Positions 1 to 9,144 of a stretch of 64,000 nt of DNA are shown here, piece by piece. Under the pieces are notes generated by a model that saw only the letters and a list, made by a program, of their open reading frames with translations, ran no database searches and was not told the DNA's origin. This DNA is from Ochrobactrum teleogrylli (GTDB taxonomy: Bacteria > Pseudomonadota > Alphaproteobacteria > Rhizobiales > Rhizobiaceae): assembly GCF_006376685.1 (NCBI RefSeq), contig NZ_VEWL01000008.1, forward strand, positions 1-64,000, given 5' to 3'. The position numbers and the translations under genes were made by a program. Within the stretch, counting starts at the first letter, position 1, and every line of letters starts with the position of its first letter.

Positions 1-121
1 TCAAGGCCAAGGTGGCGCTTGCCGCGATCAGAGGCGAGCAGACGCTGGTGGAATTATCCCAGCAGTTCGACGTGCATGCCAATCAGATCAAGCAGTGGAA
101 AGAACAGCTTCTTGAGGGGGC
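1..121 (+). mobile_element. IS3-family transposase OrfA fragment (5' part outside window, 3' part lost)
   Basis: An open frame from base 3 reads KAKVALAAIRGEQTLVELSQ and continues into QFDVHANQIKQWKEQLLEGA. This is the N-terminal helix-turn-helix block of IS3-family OrfA proteins, the DNA-binding half of the two-frame transposase. Homology stops abruptly after LLEGA near base 121, where the sequence becomes the antisense of nrtA. No terminal inverted repeat or OrfB is present at the junction, so this is a relic joined in mid-gene and not a clean insertion end. It cannot encode a working transposase. Confidence 0.8.
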
Positions 122-750
122 GAGGTGGAAACGTCCTTGTCGGGATCGATACCGCCAGCGGCGAGCCAATAGCGAATCCACAGATCATGCGTGCCGCCGG
201 GGAAAGTCATTGCGGCCTTCACCTCCTTGCCCTCGGCTTTCTTCTTTTCGAAGGCGGCCTTCAGCTTCGATGAATCGAGCTGAACACCAGTGCCGGCATA
301 TTCCTTCGCAACCGAAATGGCCTGACTGTCGTAGTTCAGCCGCGCCAGAAGGGCCATCGGCACCGGCTGGTTGTTTTGCGTCACCTTACCTGCATGGATC
401 AGATAGGGGAGCGGGGAGAGAATGTGCGCGCCATCAATGCCGTTCGATGCTCCGCCCAGCACAAGATTGTCACGCGTGGCGCCCCATGACGCCTGCTTGG
501 CAACCTCGACGTCCGGCAGGCCGTGCTTGTCGAACAGACCTTTTTCCTTGGCCACAATCAGCGGGGCTGCATCGGTCAGCGCGATGAAACCAAGCTTCGC
601 GCCGCTGACTTCCGGCCCGCTGGCAGCCGCGAAAGCGCCGCCGGGCAAGGCCGAACGGATGGCGGTGAAGAGTGCCGCTGTGGCGCTGACTTTCAAAATG
701 TTGCGCCGGGATATCCCGGTCGTGGTTTCTGCCTTCTCATGCATTGTCAT
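122..750 (-). pseudogene. nrtA: truncated nitrate ABC transporter substrate-binding protein (NrtA/CmpA family)
   Basis: About 210 residues of a periplasmic nitrate-binding protein; the family is normally about 400-450 residues. The N-terminus has a twin-arginine signal (SRRNILKVSATAALF, RR at residues 15-16) ending near GGAFAAA. The mature part has the family blocks LGFIALTDAAPLIVAKEKG and TFPGGTHDLWIRYWLAAGGI. The frame runs to DPDKDVST and then enters the IS3 orfA fragment, so the C-terminal lobe is missing and ligand binding should be lost. The gene sits behind a sigma-54 promoter and an ANTAR leader, as expected for the first gene of a nitrate assimilation operon. Any permease or nitrate reductase genes would lie left of the window or have been deleted. 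Confidence 0.85.
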
Positions 751-812
751 CAGCTGGCTTCCCCTATGCTGGCCTTGGTGACTGTTCGTTCCGCCGTCTC
801 AAATCTGGGCAC

Positions 813-935
813 AAAAAAACGCCGCCTGGAGATCGCATCCTCGAACCTTGCGTTCGTGGTGCAATTCCTTGCGACGTCGGTGTCGTGACAGGAGCGGTAT
901 GTGGCTCGCTTGTTGCTCCGGTCGCCGTTGACCGG
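813..935 (-). promoter_or_regulatory. NasT-responsive two-hairpin ANTAR antitermination leader with overlapping terminator
   Basis: Reading the minus strand, the leader of nrtA holds two hairpins with six-base loops. Hairpin 1 (935-918) is CCGGTC-AACGGC-GACCGG. Hairpin 2 (885-872) is CGAC-ACCGAC-GTCG. Both loops have A at position 1 and G at position 4, the known signature of RNAs bound by ANTAR-domain antiterminators such as NasT. The 3' arm of hairpin 2 lies inside CGTCGC (876-871), which can pair instead with GCGGCG (825-820), directly followed by seven Ts (819-813). That alternative is an intrinsic terminator about 60 bases before nrtA. The two folds are mutually exclusive, so NasT holding hairpin 2 would allow read-through. 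nasT and nasS lie just upstream. Confidence 0.8.
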
Positions 936-950
936 TGCATAAATCTAACA

Positions 951-966
951 AGCAAGGAACGTGCCA
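951..966 (-). promoter_or_regulatory. sigma-54 promoter for nrtA
   Basis: On the minus strand the bases TGGCACGTTCCTTGCT match the -24/-12 consensus TGGCACG-N4-TTGCW at every conserved position. The expected start near base 940 is a few bases before the first leader hairpin, so this promoter would transcribe the ANTAR leader. It implies NtrC/RpoN nitrogen control in addition to nitrate control through NasS-NasT. I did not find a clear NtrC site upstream. Confidence 0.8.
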
Positions 967-1121
967 GACATTTAAAATATTTGCAAGTAGTTGAAAATAC
1001 GAAGTTTAAAGGGGTGAGAAAATAGACAGCCGTGGCTAGGCATCAATATAGATCTGACTGTAATTTAGGCGATCATGACAAGATATGCGGCCCGGCGTGC
1101 AATCAATTTGGGCATCGCGGG

Positions 1122-2408
1122 TTAATCTCCTGCTGCGTGCGGATCGGCGAATGTCTCGCGACGCACATCGAAACCGCGCACATAGGTATCGATATCAGCC
1201 GGATCGAAAACCCTGCCGTCCATGAAACGATCATCCGCATGTGTCCCCTCTACCGTGCCCGGTATGAAGGGTGAAAGGGCGATCCCGAGAGCCGCACAGT
1301 AAAGATCTGGCCGGTAGGACTGGGCCACTTTTTGCTGTGCCGTCCGCGATGCCGCTACCTGTCCCCAGCGCACCATCTGGCTATAAATCCACATCGCATC
1401 GTTGGGGCGGGGGCAATTGGCAAGACCGGCATGGAAGTCGAAATAATGTTTGATGACACGCTGGTTCCCGCGCGCATCAAGATTGAACGTCCCGGCAAGT
1501 ACGTTGCGAATGATATGCTGCGGCACGCCGAGATAACGCTCGTCTGCCAGAGTCTCGGCTAACGCATCATGGTTTTCGATGCTGTCGCACCAGCGTGCGG
1601 CCTTATCGAGGGCGACGATCAAACGGGCAACGGTTTCGGGGTGGGTCTCAGCCCATTCGGGGCGCATGCCGATGACTTTTTCGGGCGCGCTTGGCCAGAT
1701 ATCCTGTTTGGCAGCGACAATGCGCCCGGCGCCCCGTTCTGAGGCCACCATGTTCCATGGCGCTCCAACGCAGAAACCGTCGATAGCACCTGACGCCAGA
1801 GCGTCCGAGGTCAATGGCGGCGGCACGACGACCAATTTTACATCGCGGTCAGGATCAATGCCGCCTGCCGCCAGCCAGTAGCGAAACTCGTAATTATGCG
1901 ACGAGAAAGGATAGGTCATTGCCAGCGTCAGGAGTGGTTCGCCGCGTGATTTCATGTAGTGCACGACGGATGCGAGCGCCTGCGCATTTTCCAGCGCATC
2001 AGCGGCTTCCGGTAGATCGGCGATTGTGCGCATCCGTTCATAAAGGCGCACTGAAAGGGTGATGGCGTTGCCACCGCGCCCCAGCGAGAACGGAGTTATC
2101 GTCGGCGATGGATTGGAGCCAAGCCCCAGCATGGATGCCACGGGCATGGGTGAAAGCATGTGTGCAATGTCGAATTGCCGGAAAGCGAGCCTGTCACGGA
2201 CATTCGCCCATGAGACATCCTTGACGAGATCAAGGTTCAAGCCTTCCGCTCGAGCAAAACCAAACTCTGCCGCTGCAATCAGCACGGAAGCGTCCACCAG
2301 AGGAATAAACCCGGCGCGCAGCGTCCTGATTTCCTTGCCTGCTATGCCTGCTGGCGCGGCAAGCCCACTTCCGGTCTTGGTCAATCTGGTCGGCATGTTC
2401 ACTTGCAT
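1122..2408 (-). CDS. nasS: cytoplasmic nitrate sensor NasS (NrtA/CmpA-like)
   Basis: A 428-residue protein of the nitrate-binding NrtA/CmpA family without a signal peptide; the N-terminus (MQVNMPTRLTKTGSGLAAPA) has no hydrophobic core. In known NasS-NasT systems such a soluble binding protein holds NasT inactive until nitrate or nitrite binds. It shares with the neighbouring truncated NrtA the blocks DVSW(A/G)..RD, HMLSPMP and YWLAAGGIDPD, and unlike NrtA it continues into the full C-terminal lobe (SGAIDGFCVGAPWNMVA). It lies 37 bases downstream of nasT on the same strand, so the two are probably cotranscribed. Being full length next to a broken nrtA, it may still regulate other nitrate genes elsewhere. 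Confidence 0.88.
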   Translation of the reverse strand: MQVNMPTRLTKTGSGLAAPAGIAGKEIRTLRAGFIPLVDASVLIAAAEFGFARAEGLNLDLVKDVSWANVRDRLAFRQFDIAHMLSPMPVASMLGLGSNPSPTITPFSLGRGGNAITLSVRLYERMRTIADLPEAADALENAQALASVVHYMKSRGEPLLTLAMTYPFSSHNYEFRYWLAAGGIDPDRDVKLVVVPPPLTSDALASGAIDGFCVGAPWNMVASERGAGRIVAAKQDIWPSAPEKVIGMRPEWAETHPETVARLIVALDKAARWCDSIENHDALAETLADERYLGVPQHIIRNVLAGTFNLDARGNQRVIKHYFDFHAGLANCPRPNDAMWIYSQMVRWGQVAASRTAQQKVAQSYRPDLYCAALGIALSPFIPGTVEGTHADDRFMDGRVFDPADIDTYVRGFDVRRETFADPHAAGD

Positions 2409-2445
2409 ACTCCCGGAATATTTGCCCCGGTTCTGAAATCTAAAG

Positions 2446-3036
2446 CTATTTCATCAGCAGTCCGGCTGCGGTCACGATACTTTGCGCAATGTCGGACATT
2501 TTCTCCTTTTCATTCATCGCAGTCTGTCGCAGCAGGGCAAAAGCGTCTTCTTCGGACAGGCCGCGCATTTTCATGAGAATGCCTTTGGCGCGCTCCACCA
2601 CCTTGCGCTCCTCCAGTGCCGACTTTGCATCCGCAAGTTCGCGTTGCAGACGGCTGAATGCGTTGAACCGGCTGACGGCCATATCGAGAATGGGCTTCAC
2701 GCGTTCTTTCTTCAGTCCGTCCACAATATAGGCGGAAACGCCTGCCTCCACTGCAGCCTCGATAGAGGCTGTGTCAGAGCGGTCGACAAACATGGCGATC
2801 GGGCGGCTTACGGTGCGGGTCAGCTGAAACAGATGCTCCATCATGTCGCGATTGGGGTTTTCTATGTCGATCACAATCACATCGGGATTTAGCGTTTCAA
2901 TCATACGCGCTATGCCGTGCATCTTGTTGATCACCACGACTTTGCCGTGGCCTGCCTCGCGCAATCCTTCCTCAATGATCGAGGAGCGAATGGCGTTCTC
3001 ATCGATAATGAGAATGGTCAGGTCCGGCTGCTTCAT
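2446..3036 (-). CDS. nasT: ANTAR-domain antiterminator NasT
   Basis: A 196-residue AmiR/NasT-type regulator. The N-terminal receiver-like domain (about 1-125) has LTILIIDENAIR, VIVIDIENPN with the acceptor-position Asp, and a C-terminal VDGLKKERVKPIL segment. A short helical linker (RLQRELADAKSALEERKVV) leads to the ANTAR domain (ERAKGILMKMRGLSEEDAFA then LLRQTAMNEKEKMSDIAQSI). NasT binds two-hexaloop leaders and prevents termination; such a leader lies at 813-935 upstream of nrtA. It is first in the nasT-nasS pair. The 203 bases upstream (3037-3239) are AT-rich and contain no gene I can support. Confidence 0.92.
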   Translation of the reverse strand: MKQPDLTILIIDENAIRSSIIEEGLREAGHGKVVVINKMHGIARMIETLNPDVIVIDIENPNRDMMEHLFQLTRTVSRPIAMFVDRSDTASIEAAVEAGVSAYIVDGLKKERVKPILDMAVSRFNAFSRLQRELADAKSALEERKVVERAKGILMKMRGLSEEDAFALLRQTAMNEKEKMSDIAQSIVTAAGLLMK

Positions 3037-3239
3037 GCTGCATTGATGCCGTAGCGCCGTTACATTGGCAATAGCTTTCGGTCTATTTATTAATCAATTT
3101 TATATTTGGTTATTTTTTAATCAGAATTGATTGAATTGATTGCAGATTTGCTAAAAGTGCAGCGATCGTTCACAAGACGCGGATCAATGGCAGCTGGAGT
3201 TTCAGCAGGAACTTCTGGCCAAGGCTAACGGAAATTATC

Positions 3240-4646
3240 ATGCACGAAATCATCTGCCCGCATTGCAACAAGGCATTCAAAATCGATGAAGCTGGATATG
3301 CAGATATTCTAAAGCAGGTTCGAGACAGTGATTTCGAGAAGCAATTGCACGAGCGTCTGGAGTTAGCAGAGCAGGACAAGCGGAATGCTGTCGAGCTTGC
3401 ACAGGCCAAGGTTGCCAATGAACTGCAGAAAGCCGCCGCAGCCAAGGATTCTGAAATCCAGGAACTGAAGACAAGGCTTGAATCCGGGGAAGTCGCGAAG
3501 AAGCTTGCCGTAGCCGAGGCTTTGGCTGCCATTGAGAAAGAACGTGATGCTCTTTTGCACGAGCTTGAAAGCGTCAGGCGTGACAACGAAGCCACGTCTA
3601 AACTGGCCGAGGCAAAGCTTCTTTCTGAACTGCAGAAAGCGGCTTCCACCAAGAATGAAGAGATTCAGGGCTTGAAGGCCAGACTCGATGCCGGCGAGAT
3701 TTCTCAAAAACTTGCCGTCACCGAAGCTGTCAGCGCGATTGAGAAAGAGCGCGATGAACTGAAGAACGGGCTTGCCCGGGTGGCACTTGAAAAGCAACTT
3801 GCCGAGACAGCGCTCAAAGACAAATACGAAACGCAGCTCAAGGATCGCGACGAGGCAATCGAGCGCCTGCGGGATATGAAAGCGAAACTATCGACAAAAA
3901 TGATCGGCGAGACGCTGGAACAGCACTGTGCAACCGAGTTCGACCGTATTCGTGCGACTGCTTTCCCACGCGCATATTTTGAGAAGGATAATGACGCGAG
4001 CAGCGGTAGCAAGGGCGACTTTATCTTCCGCGATATGGACGATACGGGCACTGAAATCGTTTCGATCATGTTTGAGATGAAGAATGAGAACGACGAGACC
4101 GCGACCAAGAAAAAGAACGAAGATTTTCTCAAAGAGCTCGACAAGGACCGGTGTGCGAAAGGTTGCGAATATGCGGTTCTGGTCTCGTTGCTTGAGCCTG
4201 AAAGCGAACTCTACAACACGGGGATCATCGATGTGTCCCATCGTTATCCGAAAATGTACGTCGTCCGGCCGCAGTTCTTCATTCCAATCATCACGTTGCT
4301 GCGCAATGCAGCGATGAACTCGCTCAGATACAAGTCCGAACTGGCATTGGTGAAGGCACAAAATGTCGACATCACAAATTTCGAAAGCCAGCTCGACGAC
4401 TTCAAAGCTGCATTCGGGCGCAATTGGCGTTTGGCTTCTGACGGTTTTGAGGAGGCAGTCAAACGCATAGATGAAGCGATCAAGGATCTCGAGAAAACAA
4501 AAGAAGCGCTTCACAAGTCGGCCAACAATCTAAGACTGGCAAACGATAAGGCTGAGGACCTGACGGTCAAGCGGCTTACCCGCGGTAATCCGACAATGGC
4601 TGCCAAATTTGCCGAACTCCAGCAAGGATTGCCCGACGATGAATAG
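3240..4646 (+). CDS. DUF2130 family coiled-coil protein with nuclease-like core
   Basis: 468 residues matching the DUF2130 family, whose function is not established. The N-terminus has one zinc-ribbon-like half site (ICPHCNKAF, residues 5-13). Residues about 40-205 are a charged coiled coil containing an internal duplication: [20 protein letters not shown] and [20 protein letters not shown] recur about 62 residues apart, each followed by (V/I)xxKLAVxEAxxAIEKERD. The C-terminal half carries KGDFIF and [11 protein letters not shown], which resembles the D...ExK core of PD-(D/E)XK nucleases; catalytic activity is inferred, not shown. The start at 3240 precedes the CPHC motif directly. It stands alone between the nas genes and the next operon. 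Confidence 0.8.
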   Translation: MHEIICPHCNKAFKIDEAGYADILKQVRDSDFEKQLHERLELAEQDKRNAVELAQAKVANELQKAAAAKDSEIQELKTRLESGEVAKKLAVAEALAAIEKERDALLHELESVRRDNEATSKLAEAKLLSELQKAASTKNEEIQGLKARLDAGEISQKLAVTEAVSAIEKERDELKNGLARVALEKQLAETALKDKYETQLKDRDEAIERLRDMKAKLSTKMIGETLEQHCATEFDRIRATAFPRAYFEKDNDASSGSKGDFIFRDMDDTGTEIVSIMFEMKNENDETATKKKNEDFLKELDKDRCAKGCEYAVLVSLLEPESELYNTGIIDVSHRYPKMYVVRPQFFIPIITLLRNAAMNSLRYKSELALVKAQNVDITNFESQLDDFKAAFGRNWRLASDGFEEAVKRIDEAIKDLEKTKEALHKSANNLRLANDKAEDLTVKRLTRGNPTMAAKFAELQQGLPDDE

Positions 4647-4800
4647 ACATATCTGAAACCGCATAAACGCTCAGAGCGCATCGTGACAAATGATGAAGCT
4701 CCGGCATATAAGGGAGCGGGGGCTCTCGCGGAGCCAAATGGCGACCAGATCACAGAAAGAGCTTCGGCGATCCGGCGTGGCTTTGGGGGAAGGATAGCGC

Positions 4801-6414
4801 ATGGTTTTCGGGGCAACACCGCTCGACGAGGCATTGAACGCTATTCTCGCACATCGGCTGGTTGTGGGTGGGAGGCGTTTCCCCAAAGGCCATGTTCTCG
4901 ACGCGCATGATATCGAATTTCTTCGAAAGGAGGGACATGACAGCGTGGTGTCGGCCCAACTGGAAGCAGGCGATGTTACGGAGAACGACGCTGCCACCCG
5001 GATCACATCTGCAATATCGGCAAAGGGCATTATTTGTTCTGCGGCCACGACCGGGCGGGTGAATTTTCTTGCAAGAGAAGCCGGTGTCTTCACCGTCAAC
5101 CGGAAGCGTGTAGACGCGGTGAATTTTATCGACCCGTCGATAACACTGGCGACCTTGCGCGAATTTGACCGCGTTCGTGCCGGGCAGGTTGTAGCGACAA
5201 TTAAGATCATTCCCTATGCCGTCCCGGAGAGTTCCGTCGCAGCAGTGCTTGCGCTATGTCGCGACAAGAATATGCTCGGCGTTGAACCCTTCAGCGGACG
5301 CACTGTCGGGCTTGTTCAGGGAACGTGCCCGGCTTTGAAAACAAGTGTTCTCGATAAAACCCGTCAAGCGCTTGAAGCGCGTTTGACGATGAATCTTGGA
5401 GCCGTGGCGACAGAACTTCGGGTCTCGCATGCGGCGGAGCCGATGGCGTGCGCCATACAAAATGCAGCTGCGGTTTCCGACATTGTCGTTGTGTTCGGCG
5501 CATCGGCGGTTGCGGACAAGAACGATGTTCTTCCCAGTTCCATTCGCAAGGCTGGTGGGACGATTACTTATGTAGGTATGCCCGTGGATCCCGGCAATCT
5601 GCTGGTCCTTGGCGAGATCGACGGTAAGCCGGTGATCGGCGCTCCCGGCTGCGCCCGGAGCGTCAAGGAGAATGGGTTCGATTGGGTTCTGGACCGCTTG
5701 ATGGCGGGGATGAGCGTCACGCCAAAGGACATTGCAGCGATGGGCGTCGGCGGTCTTTTGCTCGATAGTCCTGCGCGCATTGCGCCGCGCGATGGTAGAG
5801 CGAAGAGAAAGCGCGATATTGCGGTCATGATTGCTGTGCTTGCCGCCGGGCAATCCTCACGTATGGGCGGGGCGAACAAGCTTCTCGCCATTTTTGATGG
5901 CACGCCGCTGGTGCGCCGGTCGGTTGAAAATGCGGTAGAAGCTGATCGTGGCCGGGTGATTGCCGTCACTGGTCATATGGCAGACGAAATTGCGGCTTCG
6001 CTTCGAGGGCTTGACGTCTCTATCGTGCACAATCCGGCTTATGCCCTTGGGCTTGCAAGTTCGATCAAAGCTGCCCTGGTCGCAGCACCGGCGGACTGCG
6101 ACGGGCTGATGATCCATCTGGGAGACATGCCTGCGGTCAGCGCGCAGCACATTCGCATGATGATTGATCTTTTCCGCCAGCACGACGGAAACGCTGTCGT
6201 TCGCGCCGTTACCGACGAGGGTGAGCGCGGCAATCCCGTGATTGTACCGCGGCAGCTTTATGAAGCCATTTCCGTCCTGTCGGGCGATGTGGGTGCAAGG
6301 CATATCATTGAGGCGAGCGAACTCCCTATCGTTGATGTACCCATTGGCTCTGCTGCCAGAATTGACGTGGATACGAGAGAGGCTGTCGTGAATGCCGGTG
6401 GACGAATTGTCTGA
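4801..6414 (+). CDS. molybdopterin-binding / MocA-like nucleotidyltransferase fusion protein
   Basis: 537 residues in two parts. Residues 1-335 resemble the molybdopterin-binding protein family (PLDEALNAILAHRLVVGGRR, KGHVLDAHDIEFLRKEG, later VVVFGASAVADKNDVLPSSI and GAPGCARSVKENGFDWVLD). From about residue 343 a MobA/MocA-type transferase begins (MIAVLAAGQSSRMGGANKLL), with LGDMPAVSAQHI and GNPVIVP. Known MocA enzymes transfer CMP to molybdopterin for molybdenum hydroxylases, so maturation of such an enzyme is the likely role. AAGGA lies 8 bases before the ATG. The next gene starts inside its 3' end (6392), which suggests translational coupling. Confidence 0.85.
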   Translation: MVFGATPLDEALNAILAHRLVVGGRRFPKGHVLDAHDIEFLRKEGHDSVVSAQLEAGDVTENDAATRITSAISAKGIICSAATTGRVNFLAREAGVFTVNRKRVDAVNFIDPSITLATLREFDRVRAGQVVATIKIIPYAVPESSVAAVLALCRDKNMLGVEPFSGRTVGLVQGTCPALKTSVLDKTRQALEARLTMNLGAVATELRVSHAAEPMACAIQNAAAVSDIVVVFGASAVADKNDVLPSSIRKAGGTITYVGMPVDPGNLLVLGEIDGKPVIGAPGCARSVKENGFDWVLDRLMAGMSVTPKDIAAMGVGGLLLDSPARIAPRDGRAKRKRDIAVMIAVLAAGQSSRMGGANKLLAIFDGTPLVRRSVENAVEADRGRVIAVTGHMADEIAASLRGLDVSIVHNPAYALGLASSIKAALVAAPADCDGLMIHLGDMPAVSAQHIRMMIDLFRQHDGNAVVRAVTDEGERGNPVIVPRQLYEAISVLSGDVGARHIIEASELPIVDVPIGSAARIDVDTREAVVNAGGRIV

Positions 6415-6742
6415 ACATAGTTTTGGTCTTGCCAAGGACCCGTTGGCTGTCGCGCTCCATTGGCGCCAGAATGGCAAAGGGGTTGCGATCGCCACCGTCA
6501 TTGAAACGTGGGGATCAGCGCCACGTCCCACAGGCAGTCATCTGATCATCGACGAGATGGGTCATTTTGAAGGCTCGATTTCCGGTGGCTGTGTCGAAGG
6601 TGCAGTCATTGAAGAGGCTCTGGAAACGATTGCATCCGGCAAGTCAAAGCTGCTGGAGTTCGGTGTTGCCGATGAAACAGCATGGCGCGTGGGGCTGTCT
6701 TGTGGAGGCAAGATCAGCGTCTATGTGGAGAGGCTCGATTGA
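6392..6742 (+). CDS. XdhC/CoxI family protein, N-terminal-domain-only subunit
   Basis: 116 residues comprising only the XdhC_CoxI domain: VAIATVIETWGSAPRPTGSH and GSISGGCVEGAVIEEALE are the conserved blocks. XdhC proteins bind molybdenum cofactor and help sulfurate and insert it into xanthine-dehydrogenase-like enzymes. In many bacteria this domain and a Rossmann domain form one polypeptide; here they are two consecutive genes, this one and the gene at 6742. It overlaps the upstream MocA-like gene by 23 bases and its TGA overlaps the next ATG. The bases around the junction show a normal stop/start overlap, so this looks like a natural split and not a frameshift. Confidence 0.85.
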   Translation: MPVDELSEHSFGLAKDPLAVALHWRQNGKGVAIATVIETWGSAPRPTGSHLIIDEMGHFEGSISGGCVEGAVIEEALETIASGKSKLLEFGVADETAWRVGLSCGGKISVYVERLD

Positions 6743-7428
6743 TGCAAAGCTCTCTTCTTGCGGAACTGAATGACATACGCGCCAGACGTTTGCTCGCAGC
6801 GACATTGACCGATCTGGACAATGGACGCACTGAGCTTGTGCGGGATGCTGAGGATGTTTCTAGTGCGTTTCAACCGCACGTTCGACAAGCGTTTCAAACC
6901 GGTAAGCCGCTCTTTTTTGTGGCCGACAATCGACGGTATTTCATCAATATATATCGACCGGCATTGCGGTTGAAACTGGTGGGGGCAGTCCACATCGCCC
7001 AGCATCTTGCGCAGATGGCCATCATGACGGGTCTCGATGTGGAGGTCATCGACCCGCGGACAGCGTTTGCAACGCCGTTGCGGTTTCAGGAGGCTGCTCT
7101 TAAGGCAGCCTGGCCGGAGGAGGCGTTTCGCGACAGCCCGCTGGACCGGTATACTGCGGTTGCCACGCTTACGCATGATCCCAAAATTGACGAACTGGCT
7201 CTATCACTGGCAATGCAGGCGGATTGCTTTTACATTGGGGCATTGGGCAGTCGTCGAACCCATGCCCAACGCATGGAAAACCTGAAGAAACTCGGGCACG
7301 ATACCACTGATCTGGCGAGGATCTCATCGCCCATAGGGCTGGATATCAAAGCCGCGACACCTGCCGAAATCGCGGTCGCCATATTGGCGGAGATCATTCA
7401 GAAATCAAACGAGGCAACCGACAGGTGA
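6742..7428 (+). CDS. XdhC family protein, C-terminal Rossmann-domain subunit
   Basis: 228 residues. After an N-terminal stretch of about 70 residues the protein has [20 protein letters not shown] followed by [14 protein letters not shown], typical of the XdhC_C Rossmann fold, then [15 protein letters not shown] and [18 protein letters not shown], also diagnostic. Its ATG overlaps the stop of the N-terminal XdhC gene (ATGA-type overlap), so the start at 6742 is preferred over a start inside the upstream gene at 6682. Together the two halves reconstitute a full XdhC. No molybdenum hydroxylase gene is visible in this window, so the client enzyme must be encoded elsewhere. Confidence 0.88.
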   Translation: MQSSLLAELNDIRARRLLAATLTDLDNGRTELVRDAEDVSSAFQPHVRQAFQTGKPLFFVADNRRYFINIYRPALRLKLVGAVHIAQHLAQMAIMTGLDVEVIDPRTAFATPLRFQEAALKAAWPEEAFRDSPLDRYTAVATLTHDPKIDELALSLAMQADCFYIGALGSRRTHAQRMENLKKLGHDTTDLARISSPIGLDIKAATPAEIAVAILAEIIQKSNEATDR

Positions 7429-9110
7429 ACATGACCGCAACAGCCCGTAGCATTCTGCCCGGAACCGCCGAAGGGCCAATCCTGGCGACAACCGAACCGC
7501 TCAGCTTTTGGGGTGGGATTGATCCTGCTTCGGGTAAAATCATCGATGTGCACCATCCCCTCCAAGGGCAGAGTATCAGAGGCGCTGCGCTGATGATGCC
7601 ATCAACGCGTGGTTCCTGTACGGGCTCGGGCGTGCTGCTTGATCTGGCATTGAATGGCATGGCACCGGCTGCGCTGATTTTCTCCCAGACTGAGGATGTG
7701 GTAACTCTGGGGGCACTAATCGCCGACAAGATGTTCGACCATCCTCTACCCGTCTTGCGCCTGCCACCGGAGGACTGGGAGCGCTTACGAAAAGAGCCGG
7801 AGGTCAAGATCACGCCGACCAAGTTAACCGCGCCCGGCTTTACCCTGCCGCTCGTGGGGTCAAAGGAAACGAGGCTCGAACTTTCCGCAGCCGATCAAGC
7901 CATGATGACGGGCGCAGATGGGGATGCCACCAAACTCGCCATGGAAATTATCTGCGCGATGGCAGAAAACCAAGGTGCAAAACGCTTGATCGATGTTGCG
8001 CAGGCGCATATCGACGGCTGCATCTATGCAAGCTCGGCCAATTTGATCTTCGCCGAGAAGATGGCGGATATGGGTGCGAGGGTCCGCGTACCGACGACAA
8101 TGAATGCCATTTCCGTTGATCGCGAACATTGGCAGGCGCAAGGTGTGCCTGCATCCTTTGGGTGGCCCGCCGCACGGCTTGCCGATGCCTATGTGCGGAT
8201 GGGGTGTCAGAACACATTTACCTGCTCGCCCTATCTTTTGGACACCGCGCCGGAAAAGGGGGAAATGATCGCATGGGCCGAAAGCAATGCGGTCATCTAT
8301 GCGAACACTGTGCTTGGGGCCCGCACGGCGAAGCTCCCCGATTTTCTTGATCTCTGCATTGCCATGACGGGACGCGCACCACTGTCGGGCGTTTATCTTG
8401 ATCAACATCGATTTGCGCAGCGTATCATCCACGTGGATATACCCGAAGGGTTCGACGACGCTTTCTGGCCCTTGATTGGTTATCTCGCGGGCAAGGTTTC
8501 GCCGGATCGGATTCCACTCCTGAAAGGGTTCAAGGACGCCCAGCCGACACCGGAAAATTTAAAAGCCATGTGTGCGGCCTTCGGTACGACTTCCGCTGCA
8601 CCCATGCTGCATGTCGAAGGCGTTACACCGGAAGCGCATTTTGTTTCGCCCTCAGCTGATACCGCCTCCATCACAAGTCACGACATGGCGGATGGATGGA
8701 AGTCACTGAACGATGGTCCAGATGCGGTGGATCTGGTAGCCATCGGCAGCCCGCACGCTTCGCTTGAGGAATGCCGCGCCTTTGCAAACGCTTTGCGAGG
8801 CGGCAAAGCGGTCAGAACCACCATTATCACCGCGGGGCGTCAGGTTATAGCTGCGGCGCGCGAAGATGGAACATTGCAAAGGCTGGAAGCCGCGGGCGTT
8901 CAGGTGATCCCGGATCTCTGTTGGTGTTCCATTTCCGAACCGGTTTTTCCGGTCGCGGCCAAAGCGCTGATGACCAACTCCGGAAAATACGCACATTATG
9001 GGCCGGGTCTGTCTGGCCGTGCGGTGCGTTTTGGTAGTCTTGCGAGCTGCGCAGAGGCCGCAAAGACAGGCCACGTAGCGCGGGGCCTGCCGACGTGGCT
9101 TGAGGGATGA
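7425..9110 (+). CDS. aconitase X (fused swivel and catalytic domains), candidate cis-3-hydroxy-L-proline dehydratase
   Basis: 561 residues. Residues about 12-115 form the AcnX swivel domain ([20 protein letters not shown]); from about residue 150 the catalytic AcnX domain follows ([55 protein letters not shown]). Characterised bacterial AcnX proteins are Fe-S-dependent cis-3-hydroxy-L-proline dehydratases, but the family is functionally diverse and the substrate here is unproven. The annotated GTG at 7425 overlaps the upstream TGA; an ATG two codons later (7431) is an equally good start. It is the last of four overlapping genes with the molybdenum-cofactor handling proteins, an uncommon partnership. 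Confidence 0.85.
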   Translation: MNMTATARSILPGTAEGPILATTEPLSFWGGIDPASGKIIDVHHPLQGQSIRGAALMMPSTRGSCTGSGVLLDLALNGMAPAALIFSQTEDVVTLGALIADKMFDHPLPVLRLPPEDWERLRKEPEVKITPTKLTAPGFTLPLVGSKETRLELSAADQAMMTGADGDATKLAMEIICAMAENQGAKRLIDVAQAHIDGCIYASSANLIFAEKMADMGARVRVPTTMNAISVDREHWQAQGVPASFGWPAARLADAYVRMGCQNTFTCSPYLLDTAPEKGEMIAWAESNAVIYANTVLGARTAKLPDFLDLCIAMTGRAPLSGVYLDQHRFAQRIIHVDIPEGFDDAFWPLIGYLAGKVSPDRIPLLKGFKDAQPTPENLKAMCAAFGTTSAAPMLHVEGVTPEAHFVSPSADTASITSHDMADGWKSLNDGPDAVDLVAIGSPHASLEECRAFANALRGGKAVRTTIITAGRQVIAAAREDGTLQRLEAAGVQVIPDLCWCSISEPVFPVAAKALMTNSGKYAHYGPGLSGRAVRFGSLASCAEAAKTGHVARGLPTWLEG

Positions 9111-9144
9111 TGAGAAGAGCCGGTGTTGGCTATCGCCGGGCGCT

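Noticed and set aside
1-121. A simple IS insertion into nrtA
   Set aside because: The junction joins the middle of orfA to the middle of nrtA; an insertion would leave an inverted-repeat end at the border.
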